Of a DNA stretch of 64,000 nucleotides, positions 8,478 to 16,670 are shown piece by piece. Under the pieces are notes generated by a model. It saw only the letters and a program-made list of their open reading frames with translations. It had not been told where the DNA came from and searched no databases. The stretch comes from Streptosporangium oxazolinicum (lineage in GTDB: Bacteria; Actinomycetota; Actinomycetes; Streptosporangiales; Streptosporangiaceae). The first letter of the stretch is position 1, and every line of letters begins with the position of its first letter. The stretch is taken from the NCBI RefSeq assembly GCF_039537505.1, contig NZ_BAABAQ010000004.1, positions 186,001 to 250,000 on the forward strand, read 5' to 3'. Made by a program: the position numbers and the translations under genes.

Positions 8478-8513
8478 TACGCGTCCCTGTTCGTACGCGT
8501 CCCTGTTCGTACG
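8478..8513. repeat. 16-bp tandem repeat between convergent genes
   Basis: TACGCGTCCCTGTTCG occurs twice in exact tandem (8478-8493 and 8494-8509) and begins a third time, in the gap between the convergent permease and monooxygenase genes. Confidence 0.8.
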
Positions 8514-8557
8514 TGTTCACGCCTCGGGCCGGTCACGTGCCGACCGCGCGGTTCCCG

Positions 8558-10213
8558 TCACGAGCGGGCGAGCACGGCGGTGAGGACGCGGTCGAGCACG
8601 TCCTCGGGATCGGCGACGGCCTCGGACGCCCGCCAGGCCACGTAGCCGTCGGGGCGCACGAGCACCGCGCCGTCGCCGCCCACGCCGTACCGTCCCTGCC
8701 ACGCCCCGGCCGGATCCTCCAGCTCCCCGCCGATCCGGTACGACGTGAGCCGCACGCCCAGCCAGTCCGCCGCCACCTGGGCGGCCCGCGTCCAGGCCTC
8801 CCCACGCGGTCCGGCGAGCAGCACGAAACCGGACCCGAACAGGTCGAGGGTGGAGATCGGCCGGTCGTCGCGGCGGAGCACGACGTGCGGGGCGCGGCTG
8901 CCGGGGCGGCCGGTCGGGTCGCGGGGGTCCTCCAGGAGCGAGCCGTCGTCGCCGGTCTCGGCCAGGATCGCGGCCGAGTGGTAGCGGTAGCCGATGATGG
9001 CGGCGATGGGGTCGTCGAGCGGTTCCGGGTAGCCGACCCGCATCGCCGGGGGCATCCGCACCCCGAGGTTGGCGAGCTGGGCGTCGGCCGTCAGCTCGCC
9101 GATCGGGCGCCGCTCGGCGTCGTAGCTGTCCAGGAAGCCCGCACCGGCCTGCCCGGAGATCACCAGCCAGAGCCGCCAGGCGAGGTCGCAGCCGTCCTGG
9201 AGGGCCGCGCTGCCGCCCTGGCCTCCGGTCGGCGGCATCGTGTGCGCCGCGTCCCCGGCGAGGAACACCCGGCCCTGCCGGTAGCGGGCGGCGAGGATGT
9301 GGGCCATCCCGTAACTCGTCCGGTCGAGCAGGCGCACGTCGAGCGCGGGCAGCCCGGTCGCGATCCGTACGAGGTCGCGGCAGCGTTCCTCGGTGAAGTC
9401 GGCCTCGCTCTCCCCCGCGCCGAGGTCGTAGTTCACGCTCAGCACGTGCGAGTCCACCCCGGTTCCGGTGACGATGGCGCCGGTGAAGGTCTCGTTCCGC
9501 AGGTACCAGAGGGTGACCTCGCGGTCGCGTACCAGGTCGCCGAGGTCGGCGTCGAACATGATCACGCAGGCGTGGCCCAGATCGCCCTTGCCCGTGGTGG
9601 GGATGCCCAGGCGGTCGCGGACAGGGCTGCGGTAGCCGTCGGCGGCGACCAGGTAGTCGGCGCGCACGCTCGTCTCCTCGCCGGTCACCCGATCGGCGAC
9701 CAGCGCGGTCACGCCGTCGGCGTCCTGTTCCAGGGAGACCAGTTCGGTGGAGAAGCGCAGGTCGGCGCCGAGTTTCTCCGCCCTGTCCCGCAGCAGCTCC
9801 TCCACCCGCGACTGGGGCGCGCCCACACTGGCGACCGGGGTGATCTCGGTCATGAAGCCGAAGTCGTCCTGGCGGCCATCGACGATCATGTTCGGTTCCG
9901 GGTCGCTCAGGCTGGAGGCGATGGCGATGCGCATCCCGTCGCCGATGCCCTCCCAGATCTGGCCGAGCGACTCCTCGACCCCGGGGACGGGGCGCAGCAG
10001 CTCCAGCGCCCGCCAGTTGACCCCGAACGCCTTGGGCTGGACGGACGTGCTCACGTGCCGCTCGACCAGCGTCACCGGTACGCCACGCCAGGCCAGGAGC
10101 GCGGCGGCGCTGAGCCCGGCGTACCCCGCGCCGACGACCAGCACCGGCACGCGCTCCTCGCGCCGCGTCCCGCCGCCCGTCCCCGCAAGGTTGTCGGAGT
10201 GTGTTTCCCGCAT
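8558..10213 (-). CDS. Class A FAD-dependent aromatic monooxygenase
   Basis: 551 aa. The Rossmann dinucleotide motif VLVVGAGYAGLSAAALL lies near residue 22, the DG motif is VAADGYRSPVRDRLG, and the GD motif is GRVFLAGDAAHTMPPTGGQGG. A thioredoxin-like C-terminal domain follows, as in RdmE/PgaE/MhpA-type hydroxylases that use NAD(P)H and O2 to hydroxylate aromatic or polyketide substrates. ATG 10213 was chosen because GGAGG lies 7 bp upstream and the N-terminus then has family length; the frame stays open far upstream without similarity. A leader duplication (10212-10282) and a palindrome (10501-10538) lie upstream. It may modify a compound handled by the DrrAB-like exporter it faces. Confidence 0.92.
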   Translation of the reverse strand: MRETHSDNLAGTGGGTRREERVPVLVVGAGYAGLSAAALLAWRGVPVTLVERHVSTSVQPKAFGVNWRALELLRPVPGVEESLGQIWEGIGDGMRIAIASSLSDPEPNMIVDGRQDDFGFMTEITPVASVGAPQSRVEELLRDRAEKLGADLRFSTELVSLEQDADGVTALVADRVTGEETSVRADYLVAADGYRSPVRDRLGIPTTGKGDLGHACVIMFDADLGDLVRDREVTLWYLRNETFTGAIVTGTGVDSHVLSVNYDLGAGESEADFTEERCRDLVRIATGLPALDVRLLDRTSYGMAHILAARYRQGRVFLAGDAAHTMPPTGGQGGSAALQDGCDLAWRLWLVISGQAGAGFLDSYDAERRPIGELTADAQLANLGVRMPPAMRVGYPEPLDDPIAAIIGYRYHSAAILAETGDDGSLLEDPRDPTGRPGSRAPHVVLRRDDRPISTLDLFGSGFVLLAGPRGEAWTRAAQVAADWLGVRLTSYRIGGELEDPAGAWQGRYGVGGDGAVLVRPDGYVAWRASEAVADPEDVLDRVLTAVLARS

Positions 10214-10282
10214 GGAGACCTCCACCACGTTCGTCGGTGCGGAGGTGTTCGATGGAGACCTCCGCGTTCGTCGGTGCGGAGG
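10212..10282 (-). repeat. Duplicated leader containing the monooxygenase ribosome site
   Basis: Two imperfect copies (10212-10245 and 10252-10282) share ATGGAGACCTCC and GTTCGTCGGTGCGGAGG on the plus strand. Read on the minus strand, the copy nearer the gene contributes the GGAGGTCTCC and ATG start, so the leader with its ribosome site has been duplicated; the outer copy has lost the ATG. Confidence 0.75.
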
Positions 10283-10500
10283 CGTCGACCGGCAGCGTGA
10301 GCTCCGCCGTGTGACGGGGCCGGGTTTCGCCTCCGCCGGGGACCCGCCCGCCTCCGGCGCGATGTCGCCGCATCGCCCGGGGGCCGTTTTCGAGACCGGC
10401 CACCGATCGCCTCCGGTCCGCCGGGCTCGGAAGCGCCCCCGCGTGACCGCCCCCGTGTGCCGGGTCACGCCGGATTCCTCCCGAACCCCCGTCCGCGAAG

Positions 10501-10538
10501 GCTCGTACATAACACGATGTATCGCGTTATGTACGAGC
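10501..10538. promoter_or_regulatory. 38-bp near-perfect palindrome, probable operator
   Basis: Two 18-bp arms (GCTCGTACATAACACGAT at 10501-10518 and its complement at 10521-10538) with a 2-bp centre and one arm mismatch. The inner ACGATGTATCG is much like operators of TetR-family repressors. It is about 290 bp upstream of the monooxygenase start on the minus strand, and no regulator gene is adjacent. A transcriptional terminator is less likely because the arms are AT-rich and no T-tract follows. Confidence 0.7.
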
Positions 10539-10737
10539 TTGCCGCCAAATGAGATATATCGCAAGTGGGTTCAGGAAGAATCATGGTCCGGGATCGCGGG
10601 CCGCCTGAGGGTGGCTTTCGGCGGAGACGCGCGTCTCACCGGGCACGAGAACGGCCGGCCGCCCGGGGATGTCCCCGGACGGCCGGCCTGTCGGATCAGC
10701 TCAGATCAACGACGCGGGACCGCGCCGTGGCGGAGGA

Positions 10738-12807
10738 TCACCACGGGGACGGCGCCGGCGGCGCGACCACCGGCGGGCGGTCGTCGCAGGTGATGGTGTT
10801 CGGCAGCATCCACGGGGCGAGCCAGGCCCCGGTGGTGCCACCCCCGTCGTTGCCGCCGAGGTCCGTCAGCGAGAACTCCGAGCCGGTCGGCGGGAAGTTG
10901 AACGAACCGCAGTTGTTGACGCCGACCGCGCCGACGTTGCGGGCGTCCACGTTCTCGAAGAAGGCGGACCCCTTCACCCGGGCGCTGACCACGGAGGTGC
11001 CGGTGCCGTCGACCCTGATGTCCTTGAAGTGGACGTTCGTGATCGAGTACAGGTCCTTCACGCCCCAGTCGCTGACCAGCATGATCGCGTTGTAGGTGTT
11101 GTCGAGGAAGTGGTTCCCGACCACCTGGATGTCCGCCTCGATGCTCTTGTCGAGGGCGTAGAGCCAGATGGCGCCCAGGCCGATGTTCCAGTTCAGCTCG
11201 TACGTCCCGGCCCGGACCGTGGTGTTGTCCTTGATCGACAGCTTCCCGGCGAACGCCTCGGCACCGAAGCGGGAGCCGACGTGGATGCCGCTGCCCTCGC
11301 GGATCGGGTCGGCGACGAGGTTGTTCGAGATGGTGTTGTCCGTGCCGCCGTAGACGGCGATGCCGTTCGCGAGGGTCGGCGTCTGCACGGTGTTGTGGTC
11401 GAACGTGTTGTTCGCGTTGGCGATCTTCTCGGACCACAGGGCGAGGCCGTCGTCACCGGTGTTGCGGGTGAAGTTGTTCGACACCACCGAGTCCGTGACG
11501 CCGCCGTGGAAGTTGAGGGCGTCGGCGATCTGGTCGACGATGATGTTGTTCGTGACCTTCAGGTTCCGCATCGGCCCGTCGAACCACATGCCCACCTTGG
11601 TGCGGTGGATGTAGAGGCCGTCGATGGTCGAGTCGCTCAGCGCCCCGCCGATGCCGTTGACCTGGTCGGTGTCGACGCGCTCGCGGACGTCACCCTCGAT
11701 CGCGAAGCCGGACAGGTGCACGTTCCTGCTGCCGCCGTCCGCCGCGTACTTGCCGTAGAAGCCGACGCCGGTGTGCACCGAGCCGTCGGGGGCCGGGGCG
11801 GGGAGAGCGACCTCCTTGCCCTTGATGATCGTGTACCAGTTGCCGGCGCCCTCGATCGTCACGTTGTCGACGATGATGTGGCGGTTCACCTGGTAGACGC
11901 CCGGCGGGATGTAGACCTTGAGACGGTTGCGCTTGGCGAAGGCGATCGCCTTGTCGATCGCGTCGGCGGAGTCGCGCCTGCCGAGCGGGTCGGCGCCGAA
12001 CGCCAGCACGTTCGCCGCGACGACCCTGACGTGCGGCGCGCCGACGAGCTCGGAGTCGAGCAGGTCGATGATCGTCCACGCCGCGTTGCTCCCGGCCGGG
12101 ACCGTGAGCCGCACCTTGTCACCCGCGCGGTACGTCTTGCCGAGCAGGAGACGCTGCTCGTCGTAGAAGTGGGTCGGGCGGAACGGCTTCGTGATCGTCG
12201 GTGCGGGCGTCGTGGCGCTGGGCACGCAGGCGCACTCGGTGATCCACCAGTCGGGGTGCAGCAGGTCGGCGTTCGGGTCGTTCGTGAACGGATACTGGTT
12301 GTACAGCCACGAGTACTGCGACGTGAGGGTCATCACCTTCTTGCCCCCGCCGTTCACCGTGACGTTCAGCGGCGCGGTGATGCCGCCGCCGCTGGGAGCG
12401 TCGGGGATGCTGTAGCGCACGGTGATCGCGTTGGCCGTCTTCGGCAGCGTGAACTCGACGTGCTGCCCCGGCGTCAGCCTCACCGCCTTACGGCCGGAGG
12501 CCTCCCCCGCCAGCGTGTACGCGGCGCGGTCCGGGCCGATGGCCGTGCCGTTCGTCGTGGCGTTCTCCGCCTCCTGCTCGGCGAAGGCGACGGTGGCGCC
12601 CCGCCCCGCGACGAGCGACGGGTCGAGGGCGGCGCGCGTCACCACGGGGGCCGGGGCTCCACCCGTGCCGGCGCCCGCGAGGGCCGGGGCGCCGGGTACG
12701 ACGCCGAGGCCGACGGAGGCCGCGATCACCGCCGCGACCGCCGCCGACGCCCTTCGCGGCGGCCTGCCGGTCCATCTCGCCACAGCTCCTGTGATGCTCC
12801 GTGACAT
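10738..12807 (-). CDS. Secreted GH87 alpha-1,3-glucanase / mycodextranase
   Basis: 689 aa with a Tat/Sec-like signal (RWTGRPPRRASAAVAAVIAASVGLG, cut near PALA|GAG). A beta-sandwich carbohydrate-binding-like domain (FAEQEAENATTNGTAIGPDRAAY) spans about 75-260, then a right-handed parallel beta-helix from GADPLGRRDSADAI (271) on. The GH87 catalytic aspartates are recognisable: D429 in IADALNFHGG and D452-D453 in NTGDDGLALW. The 23-residue spacing equals that recalled for the Paenibacillus enzyme (D1045, D1068, D1069). The product should cleave alpha-1,3-linked glucan of fungal walls or dental-type mutan. An upstream palindrome CGAAATAGTTTCG (12919-12931) may be its operator. Confidence 0.88.
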   Translation of the reverse strand: MSRSITGAVARWTGRPPRRASAAVAAVIAASVGLGVVPGAPALAGAGTGGAPAPVVTRAALDPSLVAGRGATVAFAEQEAENATTNGTAIGPDRAAYTLAGEASGRKAVRLTPGQHVEFTLPKTANAITVRYSIPDAPSGGGITAPLNVTVNGGGKKVMTLTSQYSWLYNQYPFTNDPNADLLHPDWWITECACVPSATTPAPTITKPFRPTHFYDEQRLLLGKTYRAGDKVRLTVPAGSNAAWTIIDLLDSELVGAPHVRVVAANVLAFGADPLGRRDSADAIDKAIAFAKRNRLKVYIPPGVYQVNRHIIVDNVTIEGAGNWYTIIKGKEVALPAPAPDGSVHTGVGFYGKYAADGGSRNVHLSGFAIEGDVRERVDTDQVNGIGGALSDSTIDGLYIHRTKVGMWFDGPMRNLKVTNNIIVDQIADALNFHGGVTDSVVSNNFTRNTGDDGLALWSEKIANANNTFDHNTVQTPTLANGIAVYGGTDNTISNNLVADPIREGSGIHVGSRFGAEAFAGKLSIKDNTTVRAGTYELNWNIGLGAIWLYALDKSIEADIQVVGNHFLDNTYNAIMLVSDWGVKDLYSITNVHFKDIRVDGTGTSVVSARVKGSAFFENVDARNVGAVGVNNCGSFNFPPTGSEFSLTDLGGNDGGGTTGAWLAPWMLPNTITCDDRPPVVAPPAPSPW

Positions 12808-13298
12808 CGGATGCTCGTTTCTCTCGGGGGGTGAACACCTGAAGCGCTCGGGGCGTGGCGAACGCCACGAGGGTGAGGTGACAGTAGGACTCCGATGCCT
12901 CGTTCCACAAGGCTCCTGCGAAATAGTTTCGTAATCTTGCTCTATAGCTGCGGTTACCTCTTAGGTTCTTGCAGCGCCTGTCATGAGTCATTGCGGTGTT
13001 TCGCAACGCACGACCTGCCCCGATACGAAGTGAAGCACGATCGGGAGCGCCGCCGAAGATCACGGACCTTGACTCCGCCCCGAATGGAGCCCCGCAGGAC
13101 ACCGCAGGACCCCACCGGCGCGCGGGGCGGGCGGACCCGTCTCCGGCTCTCACGGCCGCTGGGTCACCACGTCCTCGCGACCGGCCGTACGGGCGGCGGC
13201 GAGGAGAGCCGGGCCACCGTCGTCGTCTCGTCGGGCGACCGCCGACCCGGGGACCGGCCCCGGTCAGCGGCACGCGGTGCGCGGTGCGCCTGACGTTC
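12808..13298. promoter_or_regulatory. Upstream region of the GH87 gene with CGAAA-N3-TTTCG palindrome
   Basis: 491 bp without a gene. The perfect palindrome CGAAATAGTTTCG at 12919-12931 lies about 112 bp before the GH87 start in an AT-richer stretch (12915-12975) that should hold the promoter. Similar CGAA/TTCG sites are known near Streptomyces polysaccharide-hydrolase genes; that link is by analogy. The rest (13050-13298) is GC-rich with nothing recognised. Confidence 0.45.
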
Positions 13299-13691
13299 TC
13301 ACACCCTCCCCCTCACCCCCTCCCCCCGCTCCCGGTCGCCGTGACCGAGAGCGGTGATCGCCAGCAGCCCCGCGGCCAGGACGCTGGAGAAGATCAGGAG
13401 AAGGTGGTTCGCTCCGTCCGCGAAGGCCCCGCGTGTGATGTACGTGCAGAGCGACACCGTCCAGACGGCCGACGCCCAGGCGAAGGCGAATATCATCGCC
13501 GGCACGGCGACCCGCCCCCGCAGGGCCGCCGAGGCAGGCAGAAGCACGGTGAGGATGAGATCGGGCACCAGGAACGGGTTCCCGGAACGTATCGCGTTCG
13601 AGGTGACGAAGTAGTAGATCATCACCACCGTCAGCGCGACGATCGTCCACCGGGCGATTCTCATCGCGTTTCCGGTCGTCATAGTGGGCAT
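13299..13691 (-). CDS. Small four-helix membrane protein, unknown function
   Basis: 130 aa. Four hydrophobic segments: ARWTIVALTVVMIYYFVTS, FLVPDLILTVLLPASAALRG, VPAMIFAFAWASAVWTVSL and LLLIFSSVLAAGLLAITALG, with a basic C-terminal tail. The ATG at 13691 has GGAGGG 4 bp upstream, better than the internal Met codons. No family was recognised. It stands between the GH87 gene and the NarL-type response regulator, all on the minus strand. Confidence 0.7.
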   Translation of the reverse strand: MPTMTTGNAMRIARWTIVALTVVMIYYFVTSNAIRSGNPFLVPDLILTVLLPASAALRGRVAVPAMIFAFAWASAVWTVSLCTYITRGAFADGANHLLLIFSSVLAAGLLAITALGHGDRERGEGVRGRV

Positions 13692-13856
13692 TCGCCCTCC
13701 GCTTCGTTCGATCCGGCACTGTCTCGTCCGACGCTGTCTCGTCCGACGTTCGAAGTGTGCGACGGCGCCGCCGGAGCCGGAAGCCGGGCAGCACCCGGCC
13801 GGGACCGTGCCCGCCGCACCCTCGGGGGGCGGTTAACCGTCCCCCCGCGCGACCGG

Positions 13857-14504
13857 CTAGGTGTTGAGGTAGCGCAGGACCGCGAGGACCCGGCGGTGGT
13901 CGTCCGCGCTCGCCGACAGCCCGAGCTTGGCGAAGATGCTCGTGCAGTGCTTCTCGACGGTCCGTTCCGCGATGCCGATCCGTTCCGCGACGGCCTGGTT
14001 GGTGCGGCCCTCGGCCATCAGCGCGAGGACCTCGCGCTCGCGGCCGGTGAGCGCGCGCAACGGGTCGTCGGGGCGGTCGTGGCGGCCGACCAGCTGGTCG
14101 ATGACGATCGGGTCGAACGCCGAACCGCCGCCGCCCACCTGCCGCACCGCCGCCGCGAACCCCGCCAGGTCGGACACCCTGTCCTTGAGCAGGTACCCGA
14201 CGCCGCGGGCGCCGTCGTCGAGCAGCTCGACCGTGTAGCTGACCCGGACGTACTGGGACAGGACGAGCACCCCGGTGCCGGGATGGCGCCGGCGGATCTC
14301 CCGGGCCGCCCGCAGCCCCTCGTCGGTCTGGGTGGGAGGCAGGCGGATGTCGACGATGGCCACGTCCGGACGGTGCCGCGCCACCTCGGTCAGCAGCGCC
14401 ACGGAGTCCGCGACGGCCGACACGACGTCGAAACCGCCCTCGGCCAGCAACCGGGCGAGCCCCTCGCGCAGCAGCATGTTGTCCTCGGCGATGACTACCC
14501 GCAC
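13857..14504 (-). CDS. NarL/LuxR-family response regulator
   Basis: 215 aa. The receiver domain has the acidic pair in VIAEDNMLLREGL, the phosphoacceptor Asp in VAIVDIRLPP (about residue 55) and the conserved Lys in YLLKDRVSD. The LuxR helix-turn-helix is LTGREREVLALMAEGRTNQAVAERI with TVEKHCTSIFAKLGL. Its start overlaps the end of the kinase gene by 10 bp, so the two are translationally coupled and should form one phosphorelay. The target genes are not evident. Confidence 0.95.
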   Translation of the reverse strand: MRVVIAEDNMLLREGLARLLAEGGFDVVSAVADSVALLTEVARHRPDVAIVDIRLPPTQTDEGLRAAREIRRRHPGTGVLVLSQYVRVSYTVELLDDGARGVGYLLKDRVSDLAGFAAAVRQVGGGGSAFDPIVIDQLVGRHDRPDDPLRALTGREREVLALMAEGRTNQAVAERIGIAERTVEKHCTSIFAKLGLSASADDHRRVLAVLRYLNT

Positions 14505-16285
14505 GGCAGCACCGCCTCGATCAGCGTGCCGTCACCGGCGGGGCTGTGTATCCGGAGGGTTCCACCGGCGGCCGTCACCCGGTCGGCGAGCCCGCGCAGT
14601 CCGGACCCGAGGGCCGGATCCGCCCCGCCGCGGCCGTCGTCGGACACCTCGACCAGCAACCGCGCGTCCCGGTGCTCGGCGCGCACCCGTGCCCGCCGCG
14701 CGTCGGCGTGCTTGGTGATGTTGGCCACCGCCTCGGCGACCACGTAGTACGCCGTCGTCTCGACCTCCACCGGCAACGGCGCGGGGAGCTCGAACGACAG
14801 CCGCAGCGGCACCGGGGCGAGCGCGGCCAGCTCCCGGACGGCACCGCGCAGGCCGCGTTCGGTCAGCACCGGCGGGTGGATGCCCTGCGACAGGGCCCGC
14901 AACTCGTCGAGCACGGCCAGCGAGGTGGTTCTCGCCTCGCCGACGAGCGCCCGCGCCTGGTCGGGATGGGTGGACAGCCTCGACTCGGCCAGGCTGAGCG
15001 TCATGGGGATGGACAGGAGCCGTTGCTGCACGCCGTCGTGAAGGTCCCGTTCCAGCCGCCGGCGTTCCGTCTCGGCCGCGCGCAGGACCTGGCCGCGCGA
15101 CTCGGCGAGCTGGTGCAGCCGCGCCCTCAGGTCGGCGGTCAGCCGCTCGTTCGAAAGGGCCAGCGCGGCGGCGGCACAGGTGGCCTCGACCAGCTCGGGG
15201 TTGTCCAGCAGCGCCGGGTCGTGCACCAGCAGCGCGAGCGGGGCGCCGTCGTGGTCGACGCGTGTCGCCACGCGATCGCCGCCCTCCGGCGGCAGCACGA
15301 CCCGGCCGTCGACGTCCACGTACCGGCCCGGCTCCGGCGCCCAGTACCCGACCTCCAGGGTCGGGTCGTGGAGGACCTCGGCCAGGACCCGCTGGAGGCT
15401 CACCGGCCGCGAGACGCCACGGAGGTGGACGACCAGCTCGGCGACCCGGCCACGGTCGACGCGCCGCCGCAGGAGGCCGCCCACGTACGCCAGCGGGACG
15501 GCGGCGAGCGCCGCCTGCATCACCGGCGTCAGGCCCCGCACCTCGACACCGGCGATCATCACCGGCTTCAGCGTCACGAACAGCGCCGTCGCCACCACGG
15601 CGGCGGCGAACACGGGATTGAGCGACCGGCGCCGCGTCACGGTGCTGCCCCGCCAGCGGCTCACCTGCAGGCCCATCACGGCCAGGCCGCTCAGCACGGC
15701 CCCGGCCATCGCGGCGCCCCGGACCACCGCACCCGGCGCGAGCCCGCTCATCCCCAGCACCGCGACCCCGGCCACGCTCAGGTACGCCGTCCCGACGACG
15801 GCCCGCGCCACCGGCACGGTGAGGCGCCCGGTGGGAAACGCCACCACCAGATGCGCGAGCACCGCCGCCCACGCGCCCGCCAGCGCCGTACGGACATCAC
15901 CCGCCGTCACCGGCAGGGGCGCGAACTTGGTGAGGAGCCACAGCAGGCCGATGACGATCATCAGCGGCCCGACCCGGTTGCGTGGGCGTACGCGGACGGC
16001 GACCAGACCCGCGCCGACGAAGGCGGCGGCGACCCCGGCCGCCGTGAGGGCGGCCATCCCGCTCGCGGGCACGGCGGAGCCGGGTTCGATGAGAGCGGAG
16101 ACAGGCCCCGTGAGACCGGAACCGGGTTCGGTGAGACCGAAGGCAGGTCCCGTGAGACCGGAGGCGGCTCCGGTGAGTACGGAGCCGGGGTCGATGAGAC
16201 CGGAGACAGGTCCCGTGAGCACGGAGCCAGCTCCCACGAGACCGGAGCCGGGTTCCGTGAGACCGATGACAGCGACGATCTCCAC
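14495..16285 (-). CDS. NarL-type sensor histidine kinase (HisKA_3) with heptad-repeat N-terminus
   Basis: Up to 596 aa. From about residue 77 there are some six to eight transmembrane helices, a GAF-like segment (LEVGYWAPEPGRYVDVDGRVVLP), the HisKA_3 box ETERRRLERDLHDGVQQRLLS with the phosphorylated His, and an ATPase domain with EAVANITKHADA and SDDGRGG. Residues 9-71 are nine heptapeptides of the type LTGPVSG, which the rest of the family would not have; the true start could be the ATG of MAALTAAGVAAAF after them. The GTG at 16285 has no strong ribosome site. It is coupled to the response regulator downstream. Confidence 0.88.
   Translation of the reverse strand: MEIVAVIGLTEPGSGLVGAGSVLTGPVSGLIDPGSVLTGAASGLTGPAFGLTEPGSGLTGPVSALIEPGSAVPASGMAALTAAGVAAAFVGAGLVAVRVRPRNRVGPLMIVIGLLWLLTKFAPLPVTAGDVRTALAGAWAAVLAHLVVAFPTGRLTVPVARAVVGTAYLSVAGVAVLGMSGLAPGAVVRGAAMAGAVLSGLAVMGLQVSRWRGSTVTRRRSLNPVFAAAVVATALFVTLKPVMIAGVEVRGLTPVMQAALAAVPLAYVGGLLRRRVDRGRVAELVVHLRGVSRPVSLQRVLAEVLHDPTLEVGYWAPEPGRYVDVDGRVVLPPEGGDRVATRVDHDGAPLALLVHDPALLDNPELVEATCAAAALALSNERLTADLRARLHQLAESRGQVLRAAETERRRLERDLHDGVQQRLLSIPMTLSLAESRLSTHPDQARALVGEARTTSLAVLDELRALSQGIHPPVLTERGLRGAVRELAALAPVPLRLSFELPAPLPVEVETTAYYVVAEAVANITKHADARRARVRAEHRDARLLVEVSDDGRGGADPALGSGLRGLADRVTAAGGTLRIHSPAGDGTLIEAVLPCG
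16073..16261 (-). repeat. Nine 21-bp tandem repeats (heptapeptide LTGPxSG)
   Basis: On the plus strand each unit begins GAGACCGGA or a close variant and is 21 bp long. On the minus strand they encode LTEPGSG, LVGAGSV, LTGPVSG, LIDPGSV, LTGAASG, LTGPAFG, LTEPGSG, LTGPVSA and LIEPGSA without a frame break. Related degenerate units continue upstream to about 16310, outside the open frame. Confidence 0.85.
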
Positions 16286-16670
16286 GAGGCCGGTGACAGC
16301 GACGATCAGGACCTCCGATCCGTGGTCGACGCCGGGAACAGGCCGGAAGCGCGACCGCCGAGGGCTGCGGGGTTGCTATCGCCTCCACGATATCCCCGGC
16401 CCATCTCGCCCGGCCCTCGCTGATACCCGCCGATACCCGCCGATACCCGCCGCCGCCCGGCCCCAACCGCCGCTCGCCGAGGCCCGCCATCGCCCGCACC
16501 TCGTCGTCGCCCGCTATCGCCCGCCGTCGCCCGGCCCTCACCCGTCGTCGCCCGCCTACGCCGGGCATGCCCGGAGCGCGGGAGCCGGACCGGGTCCGGG
16601 TTCACCCGGTTCCCCGGGGTACGAGGGGGCGCCCGGGATCATCGCGATCGGCTCGGCCACGTCGGCTCGG
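16286..16670. repeat. Repeat-rich gap between two kinase genes
   Basis: 385 bp with no gene. GATACCCGCC occurs three times in exact tandem at 16421-16450, and CGTCGCCCGC-type units are scattered through 16500-16560. Minus-strand open frames here are low-complexity shadows of the repeats. Confidence 0.6.

Noticed and set aside
6627..10213. Aromatic polyketide gene cluster
   Set aside because: Only an exporter pair and one monooxygenase are present; no ketosynthase, cyclase or acyl carrier protein.
8513..10300. 595-codon plus-strand open frame across the monooxygenase gene
   Set aside because: Antisense of a gene with clear FAD motifs; GC-rich third positions leave the opposite strand open by chance.
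10669..12804. 711-codon plus-strand open frame across the GH87 gene
   Set aside because: Antisense shadow, made mostly of Val, Asp, Arg and Gly, with no domain; the GH87 catalytic motif decides for the minus strand.
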